Below, piece by piece: positions 16,234 through 25,640 of a DNA stretch of 64,000 nt. The stretch covers positions 186,001 through 250,000 of the forward strand of contig NZ_JAAATY010000007.1 in the NCBI RefSeq assembly GCF_013280595.1, given 5' to 3'. The notes under the pieces were generated by a model. The model searched no databases and was not told the DNA's origin. It worked only from the letters and a program-made list of their open reading frames with translations. The first letter of the stretch is position 1. Each line of letters opens with the position of its first letter. The position numbers and the translations under genes are program-made. Origin of the DNA: Kibdelosporangium persicum. GTDB taxonomy: Bacteria > Actinomycetota > Actinomycetes > Mycobacteriales > Pseudonocardiaceae.

Positions 16234-18879
16234 ATGCTTGCCTCGATACCGGCTGCCCTCATCCCGTCCGATGTGCCCATTCCGTTGACGTCTACCGGAA
16301 TCGCGCGGACGGGCATAACCAACGGGTGGTTCGGGGACTACCTGCGGGATCCCGGCGGTGCCCTGCTCACCTTGCTCGATCGCCTGCGGGATGGGGCGAT
16401 CGCGTGGGGGCCGATCGTCGCCCCGGTCCTCGCCCTGGGCATCACCGGGTTCCTGATCGGTCGGCGCTGGTGGGCGCGGCGCTGCCACGCGAGACTGGTC
16501 GCCGACGCCCGCCAGATCACCGTGCTCGCCCCACCCACCGTCGACCCCGCGGGCGGGCAGGCATTGTGGGCCAACCTGGTCGGACTGTTGCGGCCCGCCT
16601 GGCGCCGCTGGTTGACCGGGCAGCCACACGTGGCATGCGAGTACGTGTTCACCGAGGCCGGTGTCGCCATCCGATTCTGGGTGCCCGGCGTGATCCCGCC
16701 CGGCCTGGTCGAACGCGCCATCGAGGCCGCTTGGCCCGGCGCGCACACCCGCGTCGGCACCGCCGATCCACCCCTGCCGCCGCCCAACGACCGCCAGCGG
16801 CGGCTGGTGGTCGGCGGCGAACTGCGCCTGGCGCGGTCCGAGGCGCTGCCGATCCGTACCGACTTCACCGCCGACCCGATCCGTGCCCTGATCGGCGCCC
16901 CGGTCGGGCTCGGCCGCGACGAGTACGCCTGCGTTCAGATCCTCGCCCGCCCGGTCACCGGCCGACGCGTCGCCCGGGCGCGCCGCTCCGCGCGCAGAGT
17001 GCACGCCGGCGGCTCCACCCGCGTCGTCGGCCGCCTGCTCGACCTGATCACCCCCGGCATGACAACCAGCCCCGTCCGGCGGCACACCACGAAGTCCGGG
17101 GCATTGCACACCGATCCGCAGACCTCGCTGGAATACGCCGCGCAGAACCGCGCCATCGTGACCAAACAGCGCGGCTCCCAGTACGAGACCGTCATCCGCT
17201 ACGCGGTCGCCACCCTCCTTCCGACAGACACCACCGAGGCCGAGATCCGTGCCGCGCGGGATGTGGCCCGTGGTCGGGCACACGCGCTGGCGGCCAGTTT
17301 CGCCTCCTACACCGAGCACAACCACTACACCCGCCACCGCCTGCGCCACCCCGACCGAGCGCTGGCCGACCGGCGACTCGGCAAAGGCGACCTGCTGTCG
17401 GTGGCCGAGCTGGCGGCGATGGCGCACCTGCCGACCGACGAGGCGATCCCTGGTGTCCAGCGCGCCGGTGCCCGCGCGATCGCCCCGCCGCCCGGCATCG
17501 CCACACCCGGACCGCAGGCCAAGCCGATCGGCGTCACCGACACCGGCCACGAACGCCCCGTCGCGCTACGCGTGCCGGACGCACGGCACCACCTGCACGT
17601 TATCGGCGCGACCGGCTCGGGCAAGAGCACGTTGCTGGGCAACATGATCCTGGCCGACGCCGAAGCCGGCCGCGGGATCGTGCTGATCGACCCCAAAGGC
17701 GACCTCGTCACCGACGTGCTTTCCCGCCTGCCCCGCTCGGCCGGTGACCGTGTCGTGCTCTTCGACGCCGACTCCAAGACCCGGCCACCATGCCTTAACC
17801 CATTGGACGGCGGGGAAACCGACCTCACGGTCGACAACCTCGTGTCAGTGTTCCGACGGGTCTACAGCGCCTTCTGGGGCCCGCGCACCGACGACGTCAT
17901 GCGCGCCGCCTGCCTGACCCTGCGCGCCCAGGAAGGCGTCGCCACCCTCGCCGATCTGCCGAAACTGCTCGCCGATCCCGCGTTCCGGTCACGAGTGACG
18001 GCTGGGATCACCGACCCGGTGTTGCGCGGATTCTGGTCTTGGTACGCCGAACTCACCGACTCGGCTCGCAGCCAGGTGATCAGCCCGCTGATGAACAAGC
18101 TCCGGGCGTTCTTGTTGCGGCCGTTCGTCCGGGACGCCATCACCGGCGGGCCTTCCACTGTGGACATGTCCAGTGTGCTGGATGGCGGCATCTGCCTTGT
18201 GCGCATCCCCAAGGGCTCGCTCGGCGAGGAAACCACCCGACTGGTCGGATCGCTCGTCGTCGCGCGCACCTGGCAGGCCACCACCGGCCGCGCCCGCACT
18301 CCACAACGCCAACGCCGCGATGCGAGCCTCGTGATCGACGAATGCCACAACTTCCTCAACCTGCCCTACCCGATCGAGGACATGCTGGCCGAAGCCCGCG
18401 GATTCCGGGTCGCGATGACCCTGGCCCACCAGCACCTGGGCCAACTACCCCGAGAGTTGCGGGAAGGCATGTCCACCAACGCCCGCAGCAAGATCTTTTT
18501 CAACGCCTCCCCAGAAGACGCCCGGGAACTGTCCCGGCACACCGCACCCCGGCTGTCCGATCACGACCTGGCCCACCTCGGCGTCTTCCACGCCGCCGTG
18601 CGCCTCGTGCTCAACGGCGAGGAAGCGCAGCCGTTCACCATGCGCACCCAACCACTCCCGAGCGCCATCCCCGGCCGCGCCCGTGACATCCGCGGCATCG
18701 CCCGCCGCGCCTTGCACCGCCGCGCTTCTGCCCTCACTCCGCCTGCATCCGGCTCGGACACCCGGGCTCCGCAGCAGCCTGCCGGAGCCACCCGGCAGCC
18801 GCAGGCGATCACCCGCGAGCACCAACACCAGCCCCGCGTCCGGCCACACAGCACCGACCCACGCCGCCGCCAACCCTGA
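16234..18879 (+). CDS. VirD4/TraG-type coupling ATPase
   Basis: The 881-residue product has a membrane helix near residues 58-76 (AWGPIVAPVLALGITGFLIG). A long middle region follows, then a FtsK/VirD4-type ATPase with Walker A GATGSGKS (458-465), VLIDPKGD downstream, Walker B SLVIDECHNFL and VAMTLAHQHLGQLP. This DNA-pump family brings the processed substrate to the channel. The ATG at 16234 was chosen because GAGAGGA lies 6 bases upstream; a GTG 15 bp earlier is less likely. The C-terminal 60 residues are low complexity. The relaxase it should serve is not recognised in the window. Confidence 0.9.
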   Translation: MLASIPAALIPSDVPIPLTSTGIARTGITNGWFGDYLRDPGGALLTLLDRLRDGAIAWGPIVAPVLALGITGFLIGRRWWARRCHARLVADARQITVLAPPTVDPAGGQALWANLVGLLRPAWRRWLTGQPHVACEYVFTEAGVAIRFWVPGVIPPGLVERAIEAAWPGAHTRVGTADPPLPPPNDRQRRLVVGGELRLARSEALPIRTDFTADPIRALIGAPVGLGRDEYACVQILARPVTGRRVARARRSARRVHAGGSTRVVGRLLDLITPGMTTSPVRRHTTKSGALHTDPQTSLEYAAQNRAIVTKQRGSQYETVIRYAVATLLPTDTTEAEIRAARDVARGRAHALAASFASYTEHNHYTRHRLRHPDRALADRRLGKGDLLSVAELAAMAHLPTDEAIPGVQRAGARAIAPPPGIATPGPQAKPIGVTDTGHERPVALRVPDARHHLHVIGATGSGKSTLLGNMILADAEAGRGIVLIDPKGDLVTDVLSRLPRSAGDRVVLFDADSKTRPPCLNPLDGGETDLTVDNLVSVFRRVYSAFWGPRTDDVMRAACLTLRAQEGVATLADLPKLLADPAFRSRVTAGITDPVLRGFWSWYAELTDSARSQVISPLMNKLRAFLLRPFVRDAITGGPSTVDMSSVLDGGICLVRIPKGSLGEETTRLVGSLVVARTWQATTGRARTPQRQRRDASLVIDECHNFLNLPYPIEDMLAEARGFRVAMTLAHQHLGQLPRELREGMSTNARSKIFFNASPEDARELSRHTAPRLSDHDLAHLGVFHAAVRLVLNGEEAQPFTMRTQPLPSAIPGRARDIRGIARRALHRRASALTPPASGSDTRAPQQPAGATRQPQAITREHQHQPRVRPHSTDPRRRQP

Positions 18880-18949
18880 CCCGCGCCAGGCCGCAACAAA
18901 GCAGCGGACGCAAGCCCTTTCCCCGCAACCCTTTCTGGAGGTTCGCGCC

Positions 18950-20023
18950 GTGATCACCAATCCCACTAGGCAACGAGCACTGCGAGGCCACAAAGCCACT
19001 CGCCCGTCCCCGCGTGCGGCGAACACCACCGAGCACCAAGCGGTGCTGGCATGGCGACTGACTCCACGCGACCGATGGATCATCCGGATGCTGCACGAGC
19101 ACCGCGTGCTCACCTCCCACCAGATCACCGCACTCGCGTTCCCCTCCTTCCGCTCAGGCCGGATGCGGTTGCGGGAACTGTTCCAGTGGGGCGTGGTGGA
19201 CCGGTTCCAGCCGTTCGTCTCGGTCGGCACGGCACCCATGCACTACGTCCTCGCGCCCGCCGGAGCCGCGGTACTGGCCGCCGAGGACGGCCTGGACGTC
19301 AAAGACCTCGGCTACCGGCACGACCGCGCCTTCGGAATTGCCCACTCCCTACGGCTCGCACACACCATCGGCGTGGCCGACTGGTTCACCGCCCTCGTGG
19401 ACCACGCCCGCCACAGCGACCCCGCCGAACACGCAGCCCTGTGCGCCTGGTGGTCCGAGACCCGCTGCGCCAGGCACTTCGGCGACCTGATCAAACCCGA
19501 CGCCTACGGCCGCTGGACCAGCCACGGTGCGGAGGTCGAATTCTTCCTCGAGTACGACTTCGGCACCGAAGCCCTGACCAAGCTCGCCGGGAAGCTCACC
19601 GGCTACGCCAAGCTGGCCGAGGCCACCGGCATCATCACACCGCTACTGGTCTGGCTGCCGACCGCACGACGCGAGGCCACCGCCCGCCGACTGCTCTACC
19701 GCGCCTGGCAAGGACTCGACGACCCCGACACAGTCCCGCTCGCCACCACCACGGCCGAGATGCTCAACCCCGAGACCGCCCACCCCAGCCCCGCCGACCA
19801 GATCTGGCTGCCCCTCACCACCACCAGCACCACCCGCGACAGCGGCAGCCCTCGGCGCGCACTGCACCGGTTGCTCGACGCCTGGCCGCACGTCCCGGCG
19901 CCCAGTAGCGACAACGAGGGCGGCGAGTCGGCGATCGGCACCGACATGCCGCTGCTGATGGCGCCAGCGCCGACACCGATGCCACCGCCGAACCCGCGCG
20001 GGCCAAGTACCTGCAGGCGGTGA
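18950..20023 (+). CDS. Replication-relaxation family protein
   Basis: The 357-residue product starts at a GTG behind TGGAGG. It has the winged-helix start typical of the replication-relaxation family (RDRWIIRMLHEHRVLTSHQI, then ALAFPSFRSGRMRLRELFQW and HYVLAPAGAAVLAAE). The middle region (EVEFFLEYDFGTEAL, KLTGYAKLAEATG) is acidic and could form a restriction-fold-like core. Members sit next to VirB4 and coupling ATPase genes in actinobacterial elements and are thought to act on DNA during replication or transfer. In the absence of a recognisable relaxase it is the best candidate here for DNA processing (inference). Confidence 0.82.
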   Translation: MITNPTRQRALRGHKATRPSPRAANTTEHQAVLAWRLTPRDRWIIRMLHEHRVLTSHQITALAFPSFRSGRMRLRELFQWGVVDRFQPFVSVGTAPMHYVLAPAGAAVLAAEDGLDVKDLGYRHDRAFGIAHSLRLAHTIGVADWFTALVDHARHSDPAEHAALCAWWSETRCARHFGDLIKPDAYGRWTSHGAEVEFFLEYDFGTEALTKLAGKLTGYAKLAEATGIITPLLVWLPTARREATARRLLYRAWQGLDDPDTVPLATTTAEMLNPETAHPSPADQIWLPLTTTSTTRDSGSPRRALHRLLDAWPHVPAPSSDNEGGESAIGTDMPLLMAPAPTPMPPPNPRGPSTCRR

Positions 20024-20029
20024 CCCGCG

Positions 20030-21004
20030 ATGATCCTGAAAGTCGGTGCCGCTGCGCTTGCGCTGATCCTGTTCATCCCCCTGCTGATCGGCAATGGCGT
20101 CTCCGGAACGATCTCGGCGGTGTTCGGCAGCAGCACCAGCAGCCTGGACTGCGTCCTCACCGGAGACACGTCCGCGCGCGTCGCCGGATACGGGCCGGCG
20201 CAGCTCGCCAACGCCGCCACCATCGTCGCCGTGGGCAGACAGATGAACGTACCGGAACACGGCTGGCTGGTCGCCCTCGCCACCGCGATGCAAGAGTCCA
20301 CATTGAACAACCTCGACCACGGCGACCGCGACAGCCTCGGACTCTTCCAGCAACGCCCCAGCCAAGGCTGGGGCACCCCAGCGCAGATCATGAACCCCAC
20401 CTACGCCGCCACCCAGTTCTACCAACACCTGCTCGCCGTCCCCGGCTGGCAACAGATGAGCATCAACGACGCCGCCCAAGCCGTCCAACGCTCCAGAACC
20501 CCAAGCGCCTACGCCAAACACGAACACACCGCACGAGCCGTACTCGCCGCAGTCCACGGCGCCACATGCACAGCCACCACAAGCGAAGTCGTCGGCACCG
20601 GAGACTGCAACGCCATCCAAGCCCCCAACCCAGCTACCCTAGCCGCCATCAACTACGCCTGCGGACAACGAGGACTGCCCTACGTATGGGGCGGAGACGG
20701 ACCACAAGAAGGCGGATTCGACTGTTCCGGCCTCACCAAGGCAGCCTACGCCGCAGCCGGAATCACCCTGCCCCGCACCGCCCACACACAATTCCACGCC
20801 GGACCACGCGTACCCGACGGGCAACCGCTGCTACCGGGTGATCTCGTGTTCTACGGCAACCCCAACACCAAGATCCGCCACGTCGGCCTCTACATCGGCG
20901 GAGGACTGATGATCGACGCACCAGACCGCGGACAGGTCGTCAAGATCCAGCCCTACCGACACCGAGGAGACGACTACGCGGGAGCAACACGGCCGGCCAA
21001 TTGA
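20030..21004 (+). CDS. Membrane-anchored lysozyme-like plus NlpC/P60 peptidoglycan hydrolase
   Basis: The 324-residue product has an N-terminal membrane helix (residues 6-24). A lysozyme-like transglycosylase domain follows (about 50-180, with E89 in ATAMQESTLNN and GLFQQRPSQGWG). The NlpC/P60 endopeptidase domain has catalytic C232 in FDCSGL and H284 in RHVGLYIG. Such two-domain enzymes open the cell wall locally for transfer channels, like VirB1 and TcpG-type proteins. It follows the replication-relaxation gene by 6 bp and is the last gene of the transfer operon before a gene-poor repeat region. Confidence 0.92.
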   Translation: MILKVGAAALALILFIPLLIGNGVSGTISAVFGSSTSSLDCVLTGDTSARVAGYGPAQLANAATIVAVGRQMNVPEHGWLVALATAMQESTLNNLDHGDRDSLGLFQQRPSQGWGTPAQIMNPTYAATQFYQHLLAVPGWQQMSINDAAQAVQRSRTPSAYAKHEHTARAVLAAVHGATCTATTSEVVGTGDCNAIQAPNPATLAAINYACGQRGLPYVWGGDGPQEGGFDCSGLTKAAYAAAGITLPRTAHTQFHAGPRVPDGQPLLPGDLVFYGNPNTKIRHVGLYIGGGLMIDAPDRGQVVKIQPYRHRGDDYAGATRPAN

Positions 21005-21088
21005 CCCTTTGTAGGTTCCGCGGACACTTGACCTCTTCCGTATGCAGATGACCACAACATGACCACCTGATCAAGTACCACGGAAGGA
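21005..21088. repeat. Transposon-end-like repeat cluster (first location)
   Basis: Positions 21005-21055 align without gaps to 25708-25758. They share CCCTTTGTA, then TTCCGC, then TTCCGTATG, then a TGA-C-CAC end. Within each block there are two about 21-bp units with the pattern TTCCG followed by TTGA/ATGA and CA. A third, inverted unit lies at 21067-21088. The block begins 1 bp after the stop codon of the peptidoglycan hydrolase gene. See the finding on Tn7-like relics. Confidence 0.6.
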
Positions 21089-21486
21089 GCGCCCAACTAG
21101 TTCATCGAAGATGTGTACCCTGCCCGGGGCCAAGCGTCGGGCGACGAAGCCGCCGCTGTTACCGCGGTTGGCCACGACGCCAAACTTTTCGTCGTCGAAC
21201 GGGAACGACAATCGCAGCGGACTTTTCCGCGTGCCGGACGGAGGTGAAGTTGACTAGGGTCAACATGGTGCATGCTATGAACGGGTAGAGCCAGAGGTGC
21301 GGATCACCCCAGAATTGTTCCGGTGACGCTATTGGTATCTGCCGAATTTTTCAACTAGGGTTCGCCCGCTGACCGGTCTCCCATGTCGGGACTTCACTTA
21401 ACGCGTGGAAGCTTTGTGCGGCGATCTCACTGCCAGCTTCACCGCTCGCCGCCGCCAGGGTTTGGCCGGGACGGCCTGAGCGGTGC
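21089..21486. other. Gene-poor stretch, possible gene relic
   Basis: About 400 bp without a supported intact gene. On the minus strand around 21245-21100 a broken frame reads LSFPFDDEKFGVVANRGN and ARRLAPGRVHIFDE, which looks like the remains of a protein, but it has no good start and I cannot assign a family. No RNA gene or terminator is evident. Confidence 0.4.
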
Positions 21487-22014
21487 CTATCGCTGTACGA
21501 CGCCGGAACACGTGGCTCGAGCGTTTGGGCCAGACTTCGTGTCTTCAGCAACTACTGCATCTTGGTGCGTTACTCGGCATGTCACCGATCCTCCGTCTGG
21601 ACCAGTGATAGCGACGAGGAGCACGGTCTGGGTGTGTCCGTTTTGCATCGGGGCGACCGCTCGCCACGGAAGAGCCGGTCGATCCAGCCGCTGTCCATCG
21701 GGTGCTGTGATCGTGATGACTCCGGAGCCGGTGACCTCATATATGAGGTTGTTGTCTCCCGCGCTCCCCGCCGCAGCGCGTTGGCTTGGTGGAATGGCCG
21801 ATGAAGGCGCAGTGTTGGGCACGGCCGTGACATCTGTTCCGACCGTGCCTGTCGTGAACGCTGCGCGTGTCGATGTGCCCGACGGCTGCAGCAGTGTCGC
21901 GGCCAGCACGGACGCGGCAACAATGATCGCTGCTAGCAATCCGATCAACAGCATTGTCCACTGTGGCGAAGATCGCCGAGTGGGTTGTCCGGGATCAGGA
22001 GCAGTGGTTGACAC
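21487..22014 (-). CDS. MmpS-like membrane-anchored small protein
   Basis: The 174-residue product starts at a GTG at 22014 with AGGAAAGG upstream; the open frame continues to 22230 without a better site. It has a cytoplasmic start, one membrane helix (WTMLLIGLLAAIIVAASVLA) and an exported C-terminal domain with YEVTGSGVITITA, LPWRAVAP and SVTCRVTHQDAVVAED. This is the beta-rich pattern of the MmpS family, whose members accompany MmpL transporters. No mmpL gene is nearby, so its role here is open. Its lower third-position GC bias suggests recent acquisition. Confidence 0.68.
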   Translation of the reverse strand: MSTTAPDPGQPTRRSSPQWTMLLIGLLAAIIVAASVLAATLLQPSGTSTRAAFTTGTVGTDVTAVPNTAPSSAIPPSQRAAAGSAGDNNLIYEVTGSGVITITAPDGQRLDRPALPWRAVAPMQNGHTQTVLLVAITGPDGGSVTCRVTHQDAVVAEDTKSGPNARATCSGVVQR

Positions 22015-22555
22015 ACGTGATCCTTTCCTGGCGGACGGTGGGGCGCTGGCGGCAGTTACGATACGTGATCCAATCGCGATCAGTCTGGGGCAGCAGGTGG
22101 CAACTGCTGACAGCGCCGCCCTTGTTGGACGTTTGCCCACTTCCCGTCGTGATGTAGTCGTGACGTCGGTTGTTCCCTTCGTCAGTAAGGCAATGTTCCC
22201 ACGGCGAAGGTCGACATGTTGTGCAGCCAATTGGCCTTATCCAGCTCGGCGGGCAAATGGCGGTGTCGGGGCTACTTGAGGGTTACGGCGCCTGTTGCCG
22301 CCATCCGAGTGAATCTCACTGAGAGCTATTTACCAACCACGGGGTGACATCGCTAGGGTCTGTTCTGCGGCTGGCTCGGTGGGGACAACTTCGCCAGACG
22401 CGGTAGTGGGTGCGCACTGTCAAGCGACGCCGTTGAGGCGTTATTTCGTGTGCCCGCTTGCATTTTTAGCGAGGGCCCTCCGTGTCATTAAGCCGACAAT
22501 TTCTGTCACTAGAGAAGTCTGGCAGCATGATGTCATTACGCAATGGGAGGATGTC
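22015..22555. promoter_or_regulatory. Divergent intergenic region between MmpS-like and nuclease genes
   Basis: About 540 bp, less GC-rich than the surroundings. The longer forms of both flanking reading frames extend into it but lack ribosome binding sites. GGGAGG at 22545-22550 serves the nuclease GTG start at 22556. It probably holds both promoters; I see no strong repeat or hairpin. Confidence 0.5.
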
Positions 22556-23863
22556 GTGGGTTCACGAAGATTAGGCGTGGTATGCGCTGCGATCGCTGCT
22601 TTGCTTTTCGCGGCCGTACCACCGGCCACGGCTCAGGAGTCACAACACCACCAGCGTGTCGACCTATCCAAGATTGTTGGAAACCTCGGCAAAGCGCAGC
22701 CGAAGCCGCCTGTGCCCGTCAGACCCCGTCAGGCCACTAGTGCGACACCCGACTGCGAAACAGTCAATGCGAACTTGGCTGACTATGCGAAGCAGGGCGT
22801 GCAGAAGGTCCTGTGTGTGTCCAGCACGGCGGAGTCTTCGGCGCCTCAGCCAGTGCCACGTGTAGGACCGGCAGCAACAAATGTGTGGTGCAGCCCGGGC
22901 GCCCCGAACGTGTGGTATGTCACCCGCACGGAGCTGTGCCTGCACGACGGCTATCAGAGATTCATGATCATCGAGGTGCCGACCGGTGTCGTGCTGGGGA
23001 CAGCGGTGCTCGCGATCGATCACGAAGTCACGCTGTCGGCGACAAACCTAGATATCGAGGACTCCACCGCGATCACCCTGGTGTCGTCCAGCGGGGAGTT
23101 GCGTTCCCCGGTCGCTACCCTGGCCAGTCGCTGTGGCACACCGTGCGGCACAGTCGACAACGTGGGGTTCACCAGAGAGAGGTTCACAGAGTGGGGCCAG
23201 ACGCACGACGGTTTTATGCTTTACCGCGCGTCGCCGTTCAATCGTGCCGACTTTTTCGGCGTCACGTACACTCTGACTGTAGAAACGCCAGGGGCTGTGC
23301 CGCCGCAGGCAACAGGTGAATGGTCGATCCCGTCGGACATGTTCCGCTGTGACGACCTCGTGAGCAACTTCGCCGGATGCGTAATCCCGTTCTTTAAACC
23401 GGAACTGCAACTCACAACCTCGGTTCACAAGGAGGCGGCGGTCGGCATTCTTGTAGGCCAGCTTGAGTTGCCCGACGGTTTCGGACGCACCCAGCCTTTG
23501 ACCCGTTTGGCCGATGACGCTGCAGCGGAAGCCAACCGGCAGAGGATCTGTGACAGCACGTTTAGGCCGCGGACCGATGTCACAGATGACAGCTGCGACG
23601 AATACGCATTCGCGAAAACCAGGCAAAGCGGCGGGTATCTAGGTCTCTCCGGTAAGGACTGCGCGGAAGTCATACCCCGGTACGACAGCCAGACCGGCGA
23701 CTTCTGGTACGAGCCGATCCGGATGCTCGGCACCGAACGTTGCCTGCAAGCTCACGTGCCGCTTCCTATGAACAGCCGCGTCGGCGGTGATCTCGGAGCG
23801 CTCACCAACACTGAACGGCTGCTGGACAACGATCCGTACTACGTCGGCGTCTACGCCTTCTAA
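22556..23863 (+). CDS. Secreted protein with NucA/NucB-like DNase motif
   Basis: The 435-residue product starts at a GTG with GGGAGG 5 bases upstream. It has a signal peptide (LGVVCAAIAALLFAAVPPATA, cleavage before QE near residue 27). The exported part contains many paired cysteines. Near residue 345 it has DDSCDEYAFAKTRQSGG, followed by KDCAEV and late Asn/Asp-rich sequence. CDEYxFA..GG is the signature of the NucA/NucB deoxyribonuclease family. Residues 90-300 form a beta-rich domain I do not recognise. It might be a secreted nuclease, toxin or competitor-directed enzyme. The gene overlaps the convergent next gene by 4 bp. Confidence 0.72.
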   Translation: MGSRRLGVVCAAIAALLFAAVPPATAQESQHHQRVDLSKIVGNLGKAQPKPPVPVRPRQATSATPDCETVNANLADYAKQGVQKVLCVSSTAESSAPQPVPRVGPAATNVWCSPGAPNVWYVTRTELCLHDGYQRFMIIEVPTGVVLGTAVLAIDHEVTLSATNLDIEDSTAITLVSSSGELRSPVATLASRCGTPCGTVDNVGFTRERFTEWGQTHDGFMLYRASPFNRADFFGVTYTLTVETPGAVPPQATGEWSIPSDMFRCDDLVSNFAGCVIPFFKPELQLTTSVHKEAAVGILVGQLELPDGFGRTQPLTRLADDAAAEANRQRICDSTFRPRTDVTDDSCDEYAFAKTRQSGGYLGLSGKDCAEVIPRYDSQTGDFWYEPIRMLGTERCLQAHVPLPMNSRVGGDLGALTNTERLLDNDPYYVGVYAF

Positions 23864-25041
23864 GACTCCGACCGATCGGATTCGGCGGCGGACGCGGGCC
23901 GATGTCCTGCGTAGGGCACGGCTCGCGTCCGCTCGGCGGCCTGTTCGCGACCGGGAAGCCGATCCCCCGGAACTGATATCGACCGGGCCCGACGGGACAT
24001 ATGGGTCGCCAGTCTCGCCGCAGCCGCTTCGATCGCTTTGGGTGTCGCGACAACGCCTTCCCACCCGGCGATCAACTGAGAACGCCACTCCGAGCCCGGC
24101 CGACAGTCCAGCATCTTGGCCACCGCCGCCCTCGGGCCGCTTCTGAGCAGCGCAGCTGCGGTCAGACCAGCCGATACACGTGCGTCCACACTCCGCACAT
24201 CGACATTCCTGCCGCGGGAGCCCACGGGTGGACCCGAGATCAACCACTGTTCGGCGACAACACGCCGCAACGCCTGCCCAACGGGAGAGTCGTCCTCCAC
24301 AACTCCCGACGGTTCGGCAAGCGCATCCAGAAGCTCACTTGAGCTGATTCCGACATCAGCCAACATGGCCCTCACTTGCTCAGACACCGCCGGCGCTAGT
24401 TCTTCGCAGCTCCCGGACTCGGCCAGCGCCACGATCTGTGCGTCGATGTCCGAGCGGACCGAGCCGCTCTCGGCGAACGACACCGGAAGCAGCGGCAGGA
24501 TCACGCCCAGCGTCCCCGGCGAAGCGACCACACCGTCGTCAATCGGAAATCCACAGATGTCGCCCGCGAACTCGACGGCACTGCGCATCCGGCGTTCATC
24601 TGACCAGTTCTCCAGCGACACTCCGACACGGTCTGCGACCGCGTCCAGTTGATGCCAGCCAGCATCGCTCCGCCTGGGGACCTGGAACGGCCCGATCACA
24701 TCGCCAAGCTCGGCAAACCCCATCTTGTATTCAGGGATGTGATCCAGACTGACCGAGACCACCCGACTGGCCGCCGACAACCGCCGCAAGACCGGTTCAC
24801 GCATACCTTCGAAGCTGAAGCTCTCGACCGCGACACACCATTGGCCGTGCTCGACCACCCGTACCACGGGCCGGTAGCCGGTAGCGAGGCTATAGAGGCC
24901 GAGTTCGTCGCGGGCATCTCCGCGCACTGCGGTATCCAGGTCGGCGCCGAACGCGGCTAGCACTCGGACGGGGTCGGGTTGCTCGACGACAGTGACACAG
25001 TAGTTGTTGAGTCGACTCATCCACCCAAACGTTGAGTACAC
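23860..25041 (-). CDS. DUF6461-like protein with long C-terminal extension
   Basis: The 393-residue product has an N-terminal region resembling DUF6461 (YCVTVVEQPDPVRVLAAFGA, then HGQWCVAVESFSFEGM and VVSVSLDHIPEYKMGFAE). Members of that family are of unknown function and often occur in actinobacterial accessory loci. The C-terminal about 230 residues are helical with no recognised motif. It converges on the secreted nuclease gene with a 4-bp tail overlap. If the nuclease is an effector, this intracellular protein could be an immunity partner, but convergent orientation gives no direct support. Confidence 0.55.
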   Translation of the reverse strand: MYSTFGWMSRLNNYCVTVVEQPDPVRVLAAFGADLDTAVRGDARDELGLYSLATGYRPVVRVVEHGQWCVAVESFSFEGMREPVLRRLSAASRVVSVSLDHIPEYKMGFAELGDVIGPFQVPRRSDAGWHQLDAVADRVGVSLENWSDERRMRSAVEFAGDICGFPIDDGVVASPGTLGVILPLLPVSFAESGSVRSDIDAQIVALAESGSCEELAPAVSEQVRAMLADVGISSSELLDALAEPSGVVEDDSPVGQALRRVVAEQWLISGPPVGSRGRNVDVRSVDARVSAGLTAAALLRSGPRAAVAKMLDCRPGSEWRSQLIAGWEGVVATPKAIEAAAARLATHMSRRARSISVPGDRLPGREQAAERTRAVPYAGHRPASAAESDRSES

Positions 25042-25402
25042 AGTCTTCCCTCACCTGCCAGACGACTCATGACTGTACGGAGCACCGCCGAGCCTATCGG
25101 TGCCAATCTGAGCCACGCCGAGCTTGGGTCGGAAAGCCCATCGTGTGGAGCCGCCGTTTCTTCGCTGGTTATGAACTCCTCGCACACGCTCGGGTGACAC
25201 AATCGCTCTCAGCCCGCAGAACGCCACCCATTGTCCACGTCCGTTGTGCTGTCCCAGTGATCTACGCCCGACGTTGCCTCGGCAGGCTAGTCTAAGAAGA
25301 CTCACTTATGCGCTGAGTTGCGCGTCGGCGTCCCTAGGCGCCATCGACCTGACAACCCATATCTCGCTCTCGTGCCACGGGTCGATCACCCCACTCAGGC
25401 GA
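25042..25402. other. Intergenic stretch without a supported gene
   Basis: About 360 bp upstream of the DUF6461-like gene. All open frames here are short, lack ribosome binding sites and show no codon bias. It should include the promoter of the minus-strand gene. Nothing else is recognised. Confidence 0.5.
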
Positions 25403-25640
25403 GCGAATGATCAAATAGTGCGGACACCAGGCGCTTGCCGAGCGACAACACTACCTTCGGCATCGCGAGCCACAGCCGGGCGTACTCGGCCTCCACCGGG
25501 GGCACGCCGGGGCGCCTGGCCGGCGGTCGGCCAGTGGGCCGACATCAGCTCGTACAGCTTCCGCCCGTACAGCGACAGCGCGATGTCCGATCGTTCCCAA
25601 GGCCAACGATCAACTAGCCCGAAAGGAAATGCCACCAGTA
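25403..25640 (-). pseudogene. Fragment of a dihydrofolate-reductase-like (RibD C-terminal) protein
   Basis: On the minus strand DRWPWERSDIALSLYGRKLY and ELMSAHWPTA are followed, after a frame change near 25520, by PPVEAEYARLWLAMPKVVLS. These blocks match the middle of RibD C-terminal/DHFR-like proteins (GRxxYELMxxxWPT, then EYARxWxAMPKVVxS). Start and end are missing and a frameshift is required, so it is a relic. Both ends lie at copies of the TTCCGC-type repeat. Confidence 0.6.
25407..25428 (-). repeat. Degenerate 22-bp repeat unit
   Basis: The reverse complement reads GGTGTCCGCACTATTTGATC, matching the units at 25641 and 26650. It overlaps the edge of the DHFR-like relic. Confidence 0.55.
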
